Below are positions 33,201 to 45,085 of a DNA stretch of 64,000 nucleotides, one piece after another. The stretch spans positions 517,001-581,000 of the forward strand of contig JAWNGF010000013.1 of NCBI GenBank assembly GCA_037039685.1, in the 5' to 3' direction. Origin of the DNA: Ceratobasidium sp. AG-K. Lineage: Eukaryota > Basidiomycota > Agaricomycetes > Cantharellales > Ceratobasidiaceae. The position numbers were made by a program, and so were the translations under genes. The notes under the pieces are model-generated. The model worked only from the letters and a program-made list of their open reading frames with translations. It had not been told where the DNA came from and did no database searches. Position 1 is the first letter of the stretch, and each line of letters starts with the position of its first letter.

Positions 33201-34985
33201 AAACTCCAACACCGTTTATATTAACCTCGTCTCGGACGCCTCCCCTTTTTCTCGCCTCGAGCGCCTCGACAGCATGTCGTTCACCTCCACCGTTGTTGCC
33301 GCCAATGGCGCCCAGATCTGAATCCGTTCTCCCCGTACACTACGCGCTGCTACCACTAATACAATCGACAATCGCCTGCACCTCTATCGCATTATATTCT
33401 TGCAATCCGGATCTGAACCCATCTCCATTTCCTCACCCGGCATTGGCTTCCCTATCCCCTGTTTGCCTCGACTCTTGCACGGCCCACTGGCGCGTGCCCA
33501 CCGGCTCTACTCCATTCATCCGAACCACGCCATTACTGCCTAGCCTCCCCTGTCCTATCCCCTTTCCGCCCCCTCGAAACTGTCTTCAAAGCCCAGGATT
33601 CCTCCGCATCCTTAGCTAACCCAACTCCTATCCCACACTCAACATTCCATTCGATAAACCATGCTACATAATCCAATCAATCCCCCGGCATGGCCCCATT
33701 ACCCCCAACCTCACTCTCACGGGGCGAGTCCGTCTTCACGGGCTCGCCACGTGGCGCGATGGCATCCGTACGACAGTGGGAACGGAGCAAACGGAACTAC
33801 AACGGTCGCTGGAATAAATGGACTCGGAGACAAACTCGATTGCTCGCCTAAGCGGCGTCTACACATCACTATCCCGACTAAATGCGTGGTGCGTACATTC
33901 TCTTGCCTGCTAGCGCCTGCTCACATTCACTTTGTTCATGCTTTCTTTCTACGTCACATTGTGACTGTCACATGGCGGGCTGTGTTATGACTCGACTCCC
34001 TTCAATTTGCAAACATATTTGCAATTCGTTTTCCGATGGAACGTTGCGGCGTCTGTTGTATCCGCGGGGCGTGGTGGGGATTCCTAATCCGGCCAACGTG
34101 ACTGTTTCCGGCGCTCGGTGGCTCGGCTGGACTGCTTTGTCTCGTGGCTTGCGCCTTATTTATCTTCCCCGACTCGGTCCGATTCTTCTCTCCTTTGGCT
34201 CCATCGGTCACTGCTCGCTCCGTCCGTGTGGCGATTTTCTCTGCGTCGCTGGGGTCTCTCGATTATATTTATCTTTCTCTGGTTTCCGGGTTGGTGTTGT
34301 ATCCCCCTATCTCGGTCCCATCTTGCTCGATTGGGACATTTTATTACGCCATGATTACTGCAATGACGCTCGGCGAACTGGCTCGTGGCTTGCACCTCGA
34401 CCCATCGCCTATCGACCTATCCGCGCTCGCGATCGGTGATCATCCATATTTATTCGACTCAAATTACTTTACCTATCTCGTCGACTCTCCCCAAATCGTG
34501 CCTGCCCCATCTATGCACGACATGGACTATTTCCCTCACCGCGTGTTTGTTATTGGTGGAAAATGCACCGGCTGTATACTATCGGGATCCAACTCGCGTG
34601 GCTGCTCAACGTGCGAACCTGGCTCGTGTTGTGGCGCGCGTCGTGGTTCGGCTTCCCTTCGTCGCAATAATACCCACCCCCGATCGAAAACCCCCTACTC
34701 GCGTCGATCATCGAAAATGCAGCGTACGCGCTCGCTCACCGACATGCACGCGTCGGGCGCGCTTGCCCCGTCGCCTTTGAGAAATTGCGTATTGAGGATG
34801 CACGTGCTGGACAGGTAAGCACCTCCTATTATTAATTTGACCATGACTGATTGACTCGCCAGATTTGCGAGGCCCACGAGTCCGCTCACTTGCCGGGTGC
34901 GATGCCTGCCCTAACCCGTCAATACACCCTACCTACTTGCAAACTCCCTCGACGGTCAAACCCCAGGTTCTTCGTTCGATAATGA
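33201..34985 (+). other. Pyrimidine-rich leader region of the cyclin gene; possible 5' exons
   Basis: From a TATATTAA at about 33216 onward the plus strand is rich in C and T, as in long 5' leaders and introns of fungal genes. An ATG in good context (ACCATGCT) opens at 33661, starting MLHNPINPPAWPHYPQPHSH. Another segment, 34674-34815, encodes IENPLLASIIENAAYA and joins by a GTAAGC..CCAG intron to ICEAHESAHLPG (34863 onward) in the cyclin frame. These may be 5' exons of the cyclin, but I could not connect them to a single start. Confidence 0.35.
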
Positions 34986-37658
34986 CGACGCCGTCCACCG
35001 GATTTAATACGCCCGACTTCGTCCTTTGCGCCGTCGAGCGCCACCGGCTACTCTACTCCAACTTCGGCCTTGGACACCCCAACAACCATCCATCCCTCGC
35101 GTATGATGGTCACACCCGCAAGCGCCATCTCCCCGATCTCGCCTGTTCGCGAGCGGGGTTTTCCTGCACCAATGACCCACGGGCGGTCCATGACCGCAGC
35201 TGGGGAGGTAGCGGCCAGAGCGGGCGGACAAAAAATTGCGATGGAAGGAAATATTGGGTTTTTGGAAGGAAAGGGAGGACAAGAAGGAACTGGGTTTGGG
35301 CTGGGAAGGCGCGAGGATGACGAGGACGCGAGGACAGAGGTCGGCTCGCCCGAGATGGAGGTTGAGGAGGGTATCCAACTCCCCCCCATTCGGATGCTCC
35401 CCAAGCCGATCCTGAGCGGTTCGGTCGCCCAGCAAACCCGTCGGGCTATGCAGTCCGGCGCCGTGCCCCACGACGTTCTCCTCTATGGTCCTGCCGGCGT
35501 GACTCCCGCGCCCGCTGAGCTCGCGCGTAACAATGCATGTGACAAGCTTCCGCCTGTACCCGCGTTTGTCGCCCCTCGCCAAGCTACTTTCTTCGGGATC
35601 CAAAACGTCCCGGTTGCCGACGGCTCTAGCCGTTTCGCCACCATGTGTGCTCCCGTCCGACCCTCGTCTCGACCCGTGTACCCTCCCGCCGGACTTGCTC
35701 CCCTTGTCGCTGGCCACCAGGGCCTCCCCCACGGTGGACTCACCGCGCCTATCGAGCGTGCCGACGAAGTCGCCGAATGGAAGGAACTTCAGCGTGCGAA
35801 GGAACGTGCCGACATTGTCGTCAAGGACGGTGACCTCACTGCCGCGGAGAGAGTAGAAATGGAGAAGCGCGTTTGTGAGTTGCAGGTATGTGAACGGCGA
35901 GGGCATGTATGCGGGGTCGTGCGTGCAGACGAACTCGTTGCTTACCTTCGGGTAGGCTAGAGCCGAGCTGCCCTCCCGACGCCGCAAACATGCGCTCGTT
36001 GTGCGCATGGCGGGTGTCCTGAGTGTATCGATGCTGAGCTGCCTTGTTTGCAGCGATGTCGGTCAAAGTTATCAACCATATATACTACGGCGCGGACGAT
36101 CTACCCCAGACCGATCCCCAACTCAGGTGGCTCAGACATTGTTGGATGACGACGAGGCCCCTGCCGCGTCGACTTCGACCGCCCCCCGCCCAAGTACTGG
36201 AGGGGACTACTGGCCTCCGACTCCCGCGTCCATGCCCTCGTCTCCAGAGGATTCCCGAACTCGTCGCGAGCGCCAACGTGCGTCGATGCGCAAAGACGTT
36301 CTGGGGGAAAGTACTCGCGCACCCAAGCGCAAGGAGACGGAGCTCGAGGCTATGGTTCGCACGATCGAAGAGGCCGAAGAGTCGGATCCCACCCGCGATC
36401 AGCCCACCCGCACGTTGACATGGTTCGTGACCGAGGTCCTACGTCGCTCGAGGACGAGTATCAATGTACTTCAGGTAGCGTTGGCGTATTTGGCTGGAGC
36501 AAAGCGTAAGGACATACATCGATCGTCGACTATCAATGATTAATGGACTCTTTTTTCTAGCTGAGATTCATAAAGAACTTCGTGCAGCAGCCGACCGCCA
36601 AGCCGAGTTAGCGATGCAAATAGCTGGTTCGTCGAACGGATGAGAGGACGGGATTTGGAACTCACATGGACCCTCCGCCGTTATCGGATTTGGTTATTTT
36701 TTGATAGGTCTTCCTCAGCACGTTCGTGATATTCTCCCCAACATGGACTGGCTCGGGTCCGAGTTCACTCCATCGCCGTTGATCGACCCTCGCCGGACCT
36801 TCCTGGCCTCGCTTGTGCTCGCATCCAAATTTTTGCTCGACAAGGCATTCTCGAACAAGGCATGGGCAAAGTGAGTCGTACCCCACTACCTACGGGACAT
36901 CTCTGATGTCACTGGCCAGATTGAGTGGTCTTGAAGCCCTTGAAGTCGGCAAGTGCGAACGCGCTCTCGGCATGGCTCTCAACTGGCGCCTCTGGGTTGG
37001 CCGTGAGGTCGCGCCCCAACCCTCGCCTGCTCCATTCGATCAGCCCCCAGTCCAGCCTCAGCTCGTCCATTCTCCACCAACATACCCTTCGACGATTCGA
37101 CCCAGTGCTTGGGAAAAGTCGCTCGCTCATGTGGTGGTGCAACAGAACAGTCCGGCACGCTCGATTTCTCCATCGCACGGTTCAGTCTTCACGACCAGCT
37201 CGACGCCAACATTGTACTCTGGCTCCGAACTGGGATCCGAGCCCGACATGCCACAGGGTTACGAAGAAGTCAGCAATTGGACCCAGACTCCGGAGTTGTA
37301 CGTGGACATCAACGAACCGATGGTCGCCGTCGGAGGAGATATGCTGCACGGGAGCCCTGAAGGGTCCTCCTCGCGCGCCGCTACTGGTGGTTCGATGCAC
37401 TGTGCGTCGGACACTGCTGCGTCATCTCGTCCCGTTCTGCCCTCCATCCGGTCGTTTGATCGCCCACCTCTGCGCCGTGGCCCGTCTGAGTTGGTGACCC
37501 CTCAAACCGACAGCAACATGGGATGTGGCCACATTCCTCAACTCTGCGTGGAATATCCGAACGAGTCGCCTTTGGCATATGCCAGCTTGGACCGTCCTTG
37601 GAATGCAGTCAACGGCCACCACTGGGACTTCGCAACTGATGGCGTTGTTGGCGCGTGA
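34986..37658 (+). CDS. Pho85-type (PCL/CLG1-like) cyclin, 5' end unresolved
   Basis: Cyclin partner of a Pho85/Cdk5-class kinase. The cyclin box is assembled across three introns. TWFVTEVLRRSRTSINVLQV and ALAYLAGAK join by GTAAGG..TCTAG to PEIHKELRAAADRQ. That joins by a GTTCGT..ATAG intron to LPQHVRDILPNMDWLGSEF. Then come DPRRTFLASLVLASKFLLDK and AFSNKAWAK, joined by GTGAGT..CCAG to LSGLEALEVGKCERALGMA and LNWRLWVG. This is the Pho80/PCL-type cyclin fold, including the helix-3 ASKFLLDK motif. A long N-terminal exon (34986-35884; SALDTPTTIHPSRMM to EKRVCELQ) is disordered. Its splice to the exon beginning near 36057 is not settled. The ~230-residue C-terminal tail is Ser/Pro-rich and ends DGVVGA-stop. 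Confidence 0.75.
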
Positions 37659-38799
37659 ATGCATGATGTCGAACCCCGACCATTTTAATTACTCGTGTGT
37701 TATCCATTTTATCCATTTTCCCCTTTCTTTTCCCAATATATTTAGCTCAACCGCTGTACCGATTGTAAATCTCCGTTTCTTTGTCTCATTTGTCGACTCG
37801 ATGGAAAAAAAAAATCACATTGCAAGAAGTTTATCCTATGTCCTTTCCTCGTGCCCATGCTTCCTCCTATCCTATGATATGCATTTGACTTACTCGACCT
37901 AGAACCCCGACGCTGAGTGCCTGACACACATTTTACATGCCTTGGGGCAAACAACCGCGACGCACGCGAACTCAGGCGCGGACGATCGTCAGGGTCCATT
38001 TCGGACAAAGTCAATGCTTGATAAATTGACGTATAGCCCCGCACATCAAACTTTTTCCATTTTTCGGTGAGCATGCAGCTCAGCGTGAAAGTGAGAAAAT
38101 TTCTAATAATAAAATCAAGCGCGCCATCCTAGTGATCTGAAAGTCCGGACGATCCCGGGCGACATGGGCACATGTAAACGACAGATGATGATGGACGTTT
38201 TCTGTGAATCTCCAGCCCAAAACTTTATGTTCATGCATCCGGTCTGCGCATTCCATCCGAGCAAGAAAGAAAGAAGATAGCGGCCTGTCAAAACCGGGGT
38301 GCCTTTAGTCTGGAGCGTTCGCACGCGGGAACATTTGGACTCGGGATTGGGATGTCAGGTCGACAGAGGTTAGTGTAATGTGTGAAGATGAGTTGGATGC
38401 TTTCCTTGCTTTTTTGCTCGCCGATCTTCAAGTTTAAGCGATATTTAGGGGCCGGGGTTTGCCAGCGAGGCCAAGGAAGAGCTTGCGCTGGCGAGTTGTG
38501 TCGATTTCTTGTTCTGGTATACACGTCCAGGGAAGAACTTGGGTCGAACCGGATCTGCGCCCGACTCCCACAGGTGATTCCGATTGGTTAGTCCCTTGCG
38601 TCGTGGCACAATTAAAGGTAAAGGCTACAGTTCATTTACATTGCTAGTATGACATTGCACAATTACACACAGTTAGATCCACATGATGAGAGACGAGAGA
38701 GAAAATGGATGGGAAAACAAACTAGGACAGAGCCCGAATGAGAGAAACCACGGCATAAGCATAGGAGCCGAAATGGGGGGAAAGACGGAGCGAGGGAGA
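37659..38799. other. Convergent intergenic region
   Basis: Lies between the 3' end of the cyclin gene and the 3' end of the methyltransferase gene. No gene was seen. Confidence 0.55.
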
Positions 38800-39983
38800 C
38801 TAGTTGAGAGGCTTGCGCGCGCAGACGACCACATATCCGCACTCGCCGCCCTTTTCTTCCCACTCGCGGCCCATGTCCTCGATCATCTGGTCAAATTCGC
38901 CCTCGCTCTGGATCTGACCGAGTCCGCCAGCCTTGAGCATCGGGGTCTTGAGACCCTTGAAGGCCAGGTACTGGTTCGTCCAAGCGTCGCGCCCGAGTTG
39001 GCCGTTACGCGAGCTCATGACGATATTCCGAGCGTCTTCCTTGACTCCCTTGAATCCCGCTGCGCGAACCATATCCGCGAGGTGGTCAGTCACGTTGAGT
39101 ACCAATCCCCGTCGGCGGCACAGTTCGGCGAGCATCGCGTTTTGGATCTTGTTGGCCGGCCCGACATTGCGGGCGCGCGAGAGGTTTCCGTCGAGGAGCT
39201 GGATATATCCTCCTGGCTTGGTAACGCGGTAGAGCTGGGCCAGCGCGACTGGCCACTCCTCGCGACGGAGGCCAAGCACGAACCCGCGCTGGTGGACGAG
39301 GTCGAATCGGTTCGTCCAGGAGAGAGGAAGGTCAAGTACAGACATGCGGTTAAGGGTGACATTCTTGGGAGCAGGACGGGGGAACAAGTTGTCCTCGATG
39401 TCAATGCCTTGGATATGAATGCCCGGAATTTCTTTGGCGATTGCAGTCAGCCATGCACCTAAAGACCAAGGGTTAGGGATGCATGTCCGGCATTCAAATG
39501 CAATATCGGCTCACCTGACCCCACACCAGAGTCTAGAACTTGAGAGTTCTTGTTCAGGCGAGCACCCGAAAGAAGGTTCTTGTTATCGTACAAGGTCTTA
39601 AACATATTGTGTTGGAGTTGGAGCCTGGAGATAAGGTCGGAATATATTCTGTCTCGAGCTATGCATCAACTTACCGGTCGGCCTCTACCCTGTCGGAAGG
39701 GAGGAGATATTCAGCTTTGGGCGCAGCTTGGTGGTTGCGAATGTCGAGATGAGGGATAGCTCGGGGAGCATCAGGGCGCCCAAAAGGAACCGGATCTTGC
39801 GGCAGGTGCGTTGTAGGGCGGGGAATCGCCGAACTATGAGACAACATATGAGAACGACCGAATACAAACTAAAAGTACAAGTGGCACTTACAGGCTCGCA
39901 AGAGGTCGGGAGATGGAAGCGGCTTGGACACCAGCACGGCGAAGGCCGGGGGTAAAGAGGCGGGCGGCAAGAGCAGTGTTCAT
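38800..39983 (-). CDS. Class I SAM-dependent methyltransferase, possibly mitochondrial
   Basis: Four exons, 39892-39983, 39675-39833, 39515-39624 and 38800-39458, all in phase, give 339 residues. Motif I is VLDSGVGSGAW (the GxGxG SAM loop, made by the exon 3/4 join), followed by IQGIDIEDNLFP with an acidic residue at the end of beta-2, RFDLVHQRGFVLGL, and GGYIQLLDG. The layout resembles fungal LaeA/Umta-like methyltransferases with an N-terminal extension. The first ~31 residues (MNTALAARLFTPGLRRAGVQ onward) are rich in Ala, Arg and Ser and lack acids, like a mitochondrial presequence. Substrate unknown. Confidence 0.87.
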
Positions 39984-42329
39984 GGTAAAGAGTCGACGAG
40001 ACGAAACGACAAGTGAAGGGAAGAGAGGTGCTTGAGGTGATGTCGAAATCGGTGCAAGTATGCTCGTCCTTTAGTACTCACGCAGTGAGGATATGCACAG
40101 CTTGAAATTGGCCACTGGCAAACGTCGGGGTTGAGCGCTATCCCCTTTTACCTCTCCATTCAACATCTCGCCGGATATGGAAGCCGTGGTGGTACCTGCG
40201 ATGTGGACCGTGGCAGCTGGGGGGAGACACGTTAGGGGCTGTCAAAAAGCACCCACGAGGCAGAGCAGCGACGCTACCTCGTACAGCGTCTCATTGTTGG
40301 AGAGAAAAGCGAGTCGAAAATGGGAGCGCACGATCCGCTTCTGTGATCGAGATGAAAACAGATCGGAAAGCTTTTAGTCTATCGAATCGGCGGTGATCAA
40401 CGTGCCAACAAAGACGTAACAGCTAGCACACATGACGAGACAGGGTAAAGATGCAGATTTAGTTAATGTAAAAACCCTGCATACGTGTCCATTTCGACTC
40501 GGCTGTTTGCATATCTCTCGAAACGAGCCACATGCAGGGCCCAGATCTCATCAAGCAGCCCGATTCGGTGGGAACCGCCGGCCCTGGCGCGACCACTTGC
40601 CTATTATGGAATGATTCGTCGTACATCCTACCTCTGGATGCGCTGGCGTTCTCTAGATATTATTTGAGATTGTGTGGATGATTCAGGCATGCGTGAAACA
40701 AGGCGCAGGATGGTGGCAAAATTATCGACGCGCATATACGCTCAAAAAGGGCCGTAAAACGTGAGAATGCTATAATAGAAGGACGCAAACCGATGTAGAG
40801 ACGATAGCTTCATCAGAATGATATACAGAAAGAATGAATCGGGGCGTAAATTAACTCATATTTCGGCGAGCGAACGCTTGTTTACAATGGCTGTACGAGC
40901 CTATCTAACACAGCCCACCACATCGGGGATCATCTGCGCTGGACGCAAAAGGGTTTTGTCATGCTGACTGCTAGAACTGAAGACATCCTTTGACCCTCGG
41001 CTAAGGTTAAATCATAGACTTGACTAATTTTAGACGAGGTATGTCTCGATGAAATCCGTTGAACTCGACTAATTGCATAAATGCCTTCGATTAAATAGGT
41101 TACTACAATAGCGAAGACTTAACTGGGCACTAACGAGGTGATGCGGCTCGATAGCGTCAAGGAAGACAAGGGGTGTACACGTTCCAATGCGGTAGGTAAA
41201 CTCGGGGTAGTCAACAATTGCGGCAACATTCCTTGTTATGATTTTGCTCGGGTGGATGTTTATCGATGGCACCGAGACTGCATGAAAGAGGCTGAGATGA
41301 ATGCGAGTAGTTTGCGGGGTAGAATGAAACGCAGGATAATTACCTAAAATTAGTAGGGACAATTGGGCCGCCCACAAGGACGTCACTGCTTATCGGAGAT
41401 CCGTTTAATTTGCGAAAGGAAGAAAAAAAAAGCAAAATTTGTACGTACCGTAGACGATACTCAGCGATCAATACGGGTGCTCCGATGTATAAAAAAAGTG
41501 GCCCATTTTGGCTCCCGGCAGCTTGCGGAGAGCAAAGGACCGCGATAGAACCCCCATTGAACAACTCCGCACGTTGCAATGCTCATCTCCAGGTCAAAAG
41601 AAAGCTAGCTTTGGTGGGAGCCGCTTTTACGTACATCGGAAGGTCTTCCAGGCTTGTTGATGCAGTCATCCGCCATACTATTCATTGAGTCCTTATTGGT
41701 AGTTGTATTGGGCCTGGGGACAGGATTGGATTCTAGAACAACCAACGTTGTACGCACGACAAACTCGCCGCGGTTCTATCAGTGTGAGAGCTGCAGCATG
41801 ACGCAAGAGACTCACCTTTTACAAGGGAGATCGCATGCTCGAGAGTCATGCTATGCTTGATGTCACGGACTCATGGCGCCACCCATCAAACAGGTGGTCT
41901 GGGCGTGTACCGGATGTTGGGTATATCAAGAGTCCAAGATTGGTTGCAGCAATTCAGGACAAGGCGTGGCCAATTATCCCAAGATTTCATATCGCGGTTC
42001 TCGCCGTTCATTGACTAGTGAGAATAAGGTATCTTGTCGACTAGTAAGAATAAGGCGCATCGATGAACGGCGGCTGGGTAGCCGTTCCAATCGCGACGTA
42101 AATCTAGAGCATCGTAAATTCAAAAAGCGATGAATGAATTAGGACACGGTGGCTCGCAAAGTGATTGGGCAGCAATGTGAATAGACTCGGATTGTTCAGA
42201 TCAGAAGTGAAAGTGAATACTATGACCAAGGAGGAACGTCAGGTGAAAGCGATACACAGCGAACTCGCCCCCCGTAGTATATATTCGGTCAAGTGGGTCC
42301 GGGCGATGGGGGGTGCGGGGTGGCACGGA
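39984..42329. other. Gene-poor region between methyltransferase and BolA genes
   Basis: About 2.3 kb. Short frames near 41069-41860 have no recognisable family. A weakly supported relic gene cannot be excluded. Confidence 0.45.
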
Positions 42330-42856
42330 TTAATTCTGGCCGCTCGACTGCGCAACCTCTTCTGGTGTCTTGGTCTGTAAAGACAGCGCATGAAGGCCTT
42401 GGGATAGCTCTTCCGAAAGGGCGCCATATATCATGCGGTGTCTCTGCATCGTATTCTCCAAACTAAGTTAGACGGATGCTCGTACCGGATGATAACGAAA
42501 TAGCGTGCCCACTTTTCCGGAGAACGAGTCGGAAACAACTCGAACAGTAAAATCTGAGGTAAAGGAGTGTTGGGTTAGTCAAAGGATGATAGGGGTAATA
42601 TGAACGTACGCGTTTCACCATTTCCTCCCCCACTTTCACGCATCGGTGCGTGATGTCGGTGTTGCCAAGAATCGTTTGTGATTTCAAGTGACGTTGGTTG
42701 GAGTAACTTCGTGAGCTGATAAGACAACGAGGCTTGGTAGTCATTCTCCGATTAACATAAATGTTTAACCTTGTTATGAATCGACTGGTAGACGGGGCCA
42801 CTGGTAGTGGGAGGATTAGACATGGTGGCCCAGAGCAAGCGGCGAGTGGCTAGCAT
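42330..42856 (-). CDS. BolA-like protein (BolA1/BolA3-type), probably mitochondrial
   Basis: Four exons, 42770-42856, 42610-42715, 42513-42553 and 42330-42455, in phase, give 119 residues. BolA hallmarks: LTKLLQPTSLEITNDSWQHR, then HHAPMRESGGGNGETHF, VVSDSFSGK and NTMQRHRMIYGALSEEL. These include the conserved His residues that co-ligate [2Fe-2S] with monothiol glutaredoxins. The third intron (42456-42512) must end at TTGGAG|AATACG, not at the nearer TTAG, to restore GKNTMQRHR. Starting at 42856 adds MLATRRLLWAT before the second ATG (42823), a short basic amphipathic leader that fits mitochondrial import. BolA proteins act in iron-sulphur cluster delivery or iron regulation. Confidence 0.9.
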
Positions 42857-43122
42857 AAATATTCTACCAACAAAAGTTCGTTCATTTCACCAAGTAGGTT
42901 GAAATTTACTCACGGTAGCGATAGGTTTGTCACAGACAATTGCGCCTGGTGGTTGGCAAAAGGCGGAGGCTTGGATGACTAAGCCCGTCTGCTCAGTTAA
43001 GCCTGAACTCAACCTCAATCTCGCGGCAACTAGACTCGGGGATTTGATACAATAGCGATAACCGGAGCGCGATATCTCGTTCTATGTTCTAAATTTCTGT
43101 TACCGGATCCTCTCTTTCCGCT
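42857..43122. promoter_or_regulatory. Shared divergent promoter region (BolA / unknown protein)
   Basis: Only 266 bp separate the two divergent start codons, so both promoters must lie here. No clear TATA box was seen. Confidence 0.6.
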
Positions 43123-44963
43123 ATGAGACTCGCCTCAGGCGCTCCAGGCGCGCTTAATATCCCAACCTTTGAAAACCAATCACCACTAGGGAGGGATCAG
43201 ATCAGCGTCGTAAATAATTGTTGGTCAGAAGGTTCATGTAAGTCAAATCTGCTTCTCTAATTGACAGGTGGGACTCATGCTGTCTAGATGAGCTAGGAGT
43301 TGAGGCCCTCAACGCGTTCCGGAAAGGCGAGGGACGCTATCCAACCCCGTGAGTAGCGGGCATGTTTCTCGGCATACAAGACATAAACCATTTGCGTATT
43401 ATCCCAGGTCACATATCCGGCATTTATTAGTGCTAGCGCTCTATCCCTCCGAAAATATCACACAGCCCCCGCCAAAAACCAAATCTCCGACCACTCCTCC
43501 CAAAGGTGGGTCTCGGCCCCTTAGCGTGTCAGCCCCCCTCTCTCCACGTAAGCACCAAGCGCAGACGGAAGTGCCATCGGCCCGTGCATCTCAGTTAGCG
43601 CTGGAGTTGCTTGAGGCCCTAGCTGCAAATACCCACCCCACATGCCTCACAGAGGGTTTGAACTCGTATGCTCGCCCGGCATGTGACGCATCAGAATTCG
43701 ATGCGATAGTATCGACGGGCAAGATAGACGGATTTAAAAGTCCGCTGGCGCTTGAATCGGTCCAAGTTGGTCGGGCTCGGGACTGCTGGGCGATGGTTTG
43801 TGATGGGTTCCTGGCCCCTAAAGACGCCAGCTCAACTGCTAGAGGCAAGTGGATGGACAGTGACGACACGGACCTGGCCGATGGTGATTATCGGAACTAC
43901 TCGTATGTGGCGTCTCACGCATGGCAGGTGGTCAAATGGTGGATCATGCTATTCGAAATGGACGAGGCTATTAATTCTGCTGAATCGGGTTCAGGTGCGC
44001 ATGTTCGTCATGAATGGTCGATGGAATTTATTGTTTTATTAAAGCTTCCCCTTCGAAACTTCTTCTCTCACACATACCGGCGGCACCACGACCGGGTGCG
44101 CCGCAGAACGACATTCAAACCGTAGTGGGCGTGGTATTTTCGGCGTTGAGAGGTTATTCAGCAGCAGCAACCACGTTTATCTTGGGTCATCGGCTGTTAA
44201 CATTGGTAGGTCCAGCCCCACACATATTCGTCGCGGTTTATCATCGTCCCTGACATCCTGTCGATTGTAGCTCATCGACGCATCCGCGACATACGCGATC
44301 TCACCTGGAGCCTTGGTTCGAGCGGCTACGGACCAATTGCAAACTCTCCCTATCTCGGCATTCAAAGAGCTGGTTGCAAAATTGACCGGACCTGTCGAGT
44401 CCTTGTTGAACTCCGGCACACTCTTTCCTGCCGACCTCTATTACCGATTCTGCTTCTGCCTCGCCAGTTGCTATCTTTCCAAAACCGGTTCTGGCGTGAC
44501 TGACATTGGTATATTTGGGGGTGCTGATGCATCCTCTGGCCGGGGGCCAAAAGCCCGGCCGATGGCGCGACCAGCCGGGATGAACCAAGCTCAGACCGCA
44601 GATGTTACCTCAAGACAAACCCTAGAGCCATATCCTAGTCCATCACTCGACTTGACTCTGGCAGTGCTGCGAAGCACTCCCAATACTGAAGGTCTGAAAT
44701 CAGAGTCGCTCGCATACGCCTTAACAATGCATGCCATCGCTCGTCGAGTGGTTGTTGAAAACCTTGATAGACTTCTTGGGTGTGAGACGAGTAATCCTTG
44801 GATCCCCCATAATGATCTGCCTGATTGGAAGGCCGCGATGGGGGAGAATGTACGACTTGGGTTTGAGGCGGATGTCCGGGCAGGCGCGGAGGCTTTGGGG
44901 GATAATGGCACATGGCAGGAGTCTCGTTCCATGTGTAGTATTATATGCGAGAGCTGGTCGTAG
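43123..44963 (+). CDS. Hypothetical protein, 538 aa
   Basis: Five exons, 43123-43237, 43288-43348, 43408-43994, 44045-44205 and 44271-44963, with every junction in phase and standard GT-AG introns. The protein starts MRLASGAPGALNIPTFENQS. It has a Pro/Ser/Thr-rich linker (TQPPPKTKSPTTPPKGG), then a mostly helical remainder: ASQLALELLEALAANTHP, DCWAMVCDGFL, HAWQVVKWWIMLFEMDEAI, VVGVVFSALRGYSAAATTFI, LGHRLLTLLIDASATYAI, LYYRFCFCLASCYLS. I do not recognise the family. There is no signal peptide. The hydrophobic stretches look more like buried helices than membrane spans. The consistent gene model and divergent pairing with BolA support a real, expressed gene. Confidence 0.8.
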
Positions 44964-45085
44964 TTATCTTCACCTAATTAATTAGTGCATTTGATAAGAG
45001 TTATTTAGACTCGAGTGGGACTTGACTTCATTTATCCAACGCAGCGCTGACTAAGCACATGGGTCGAGGCTAAAGCGAACACGCG

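Noticed and set aside
42440..42512. BolA intron acceptor at CTTAG (near 42464)
   Set aside because: It breaks the reading frame. The acceptor at TTGGAG|AATACG restores the conserved GKNTMQRHR.
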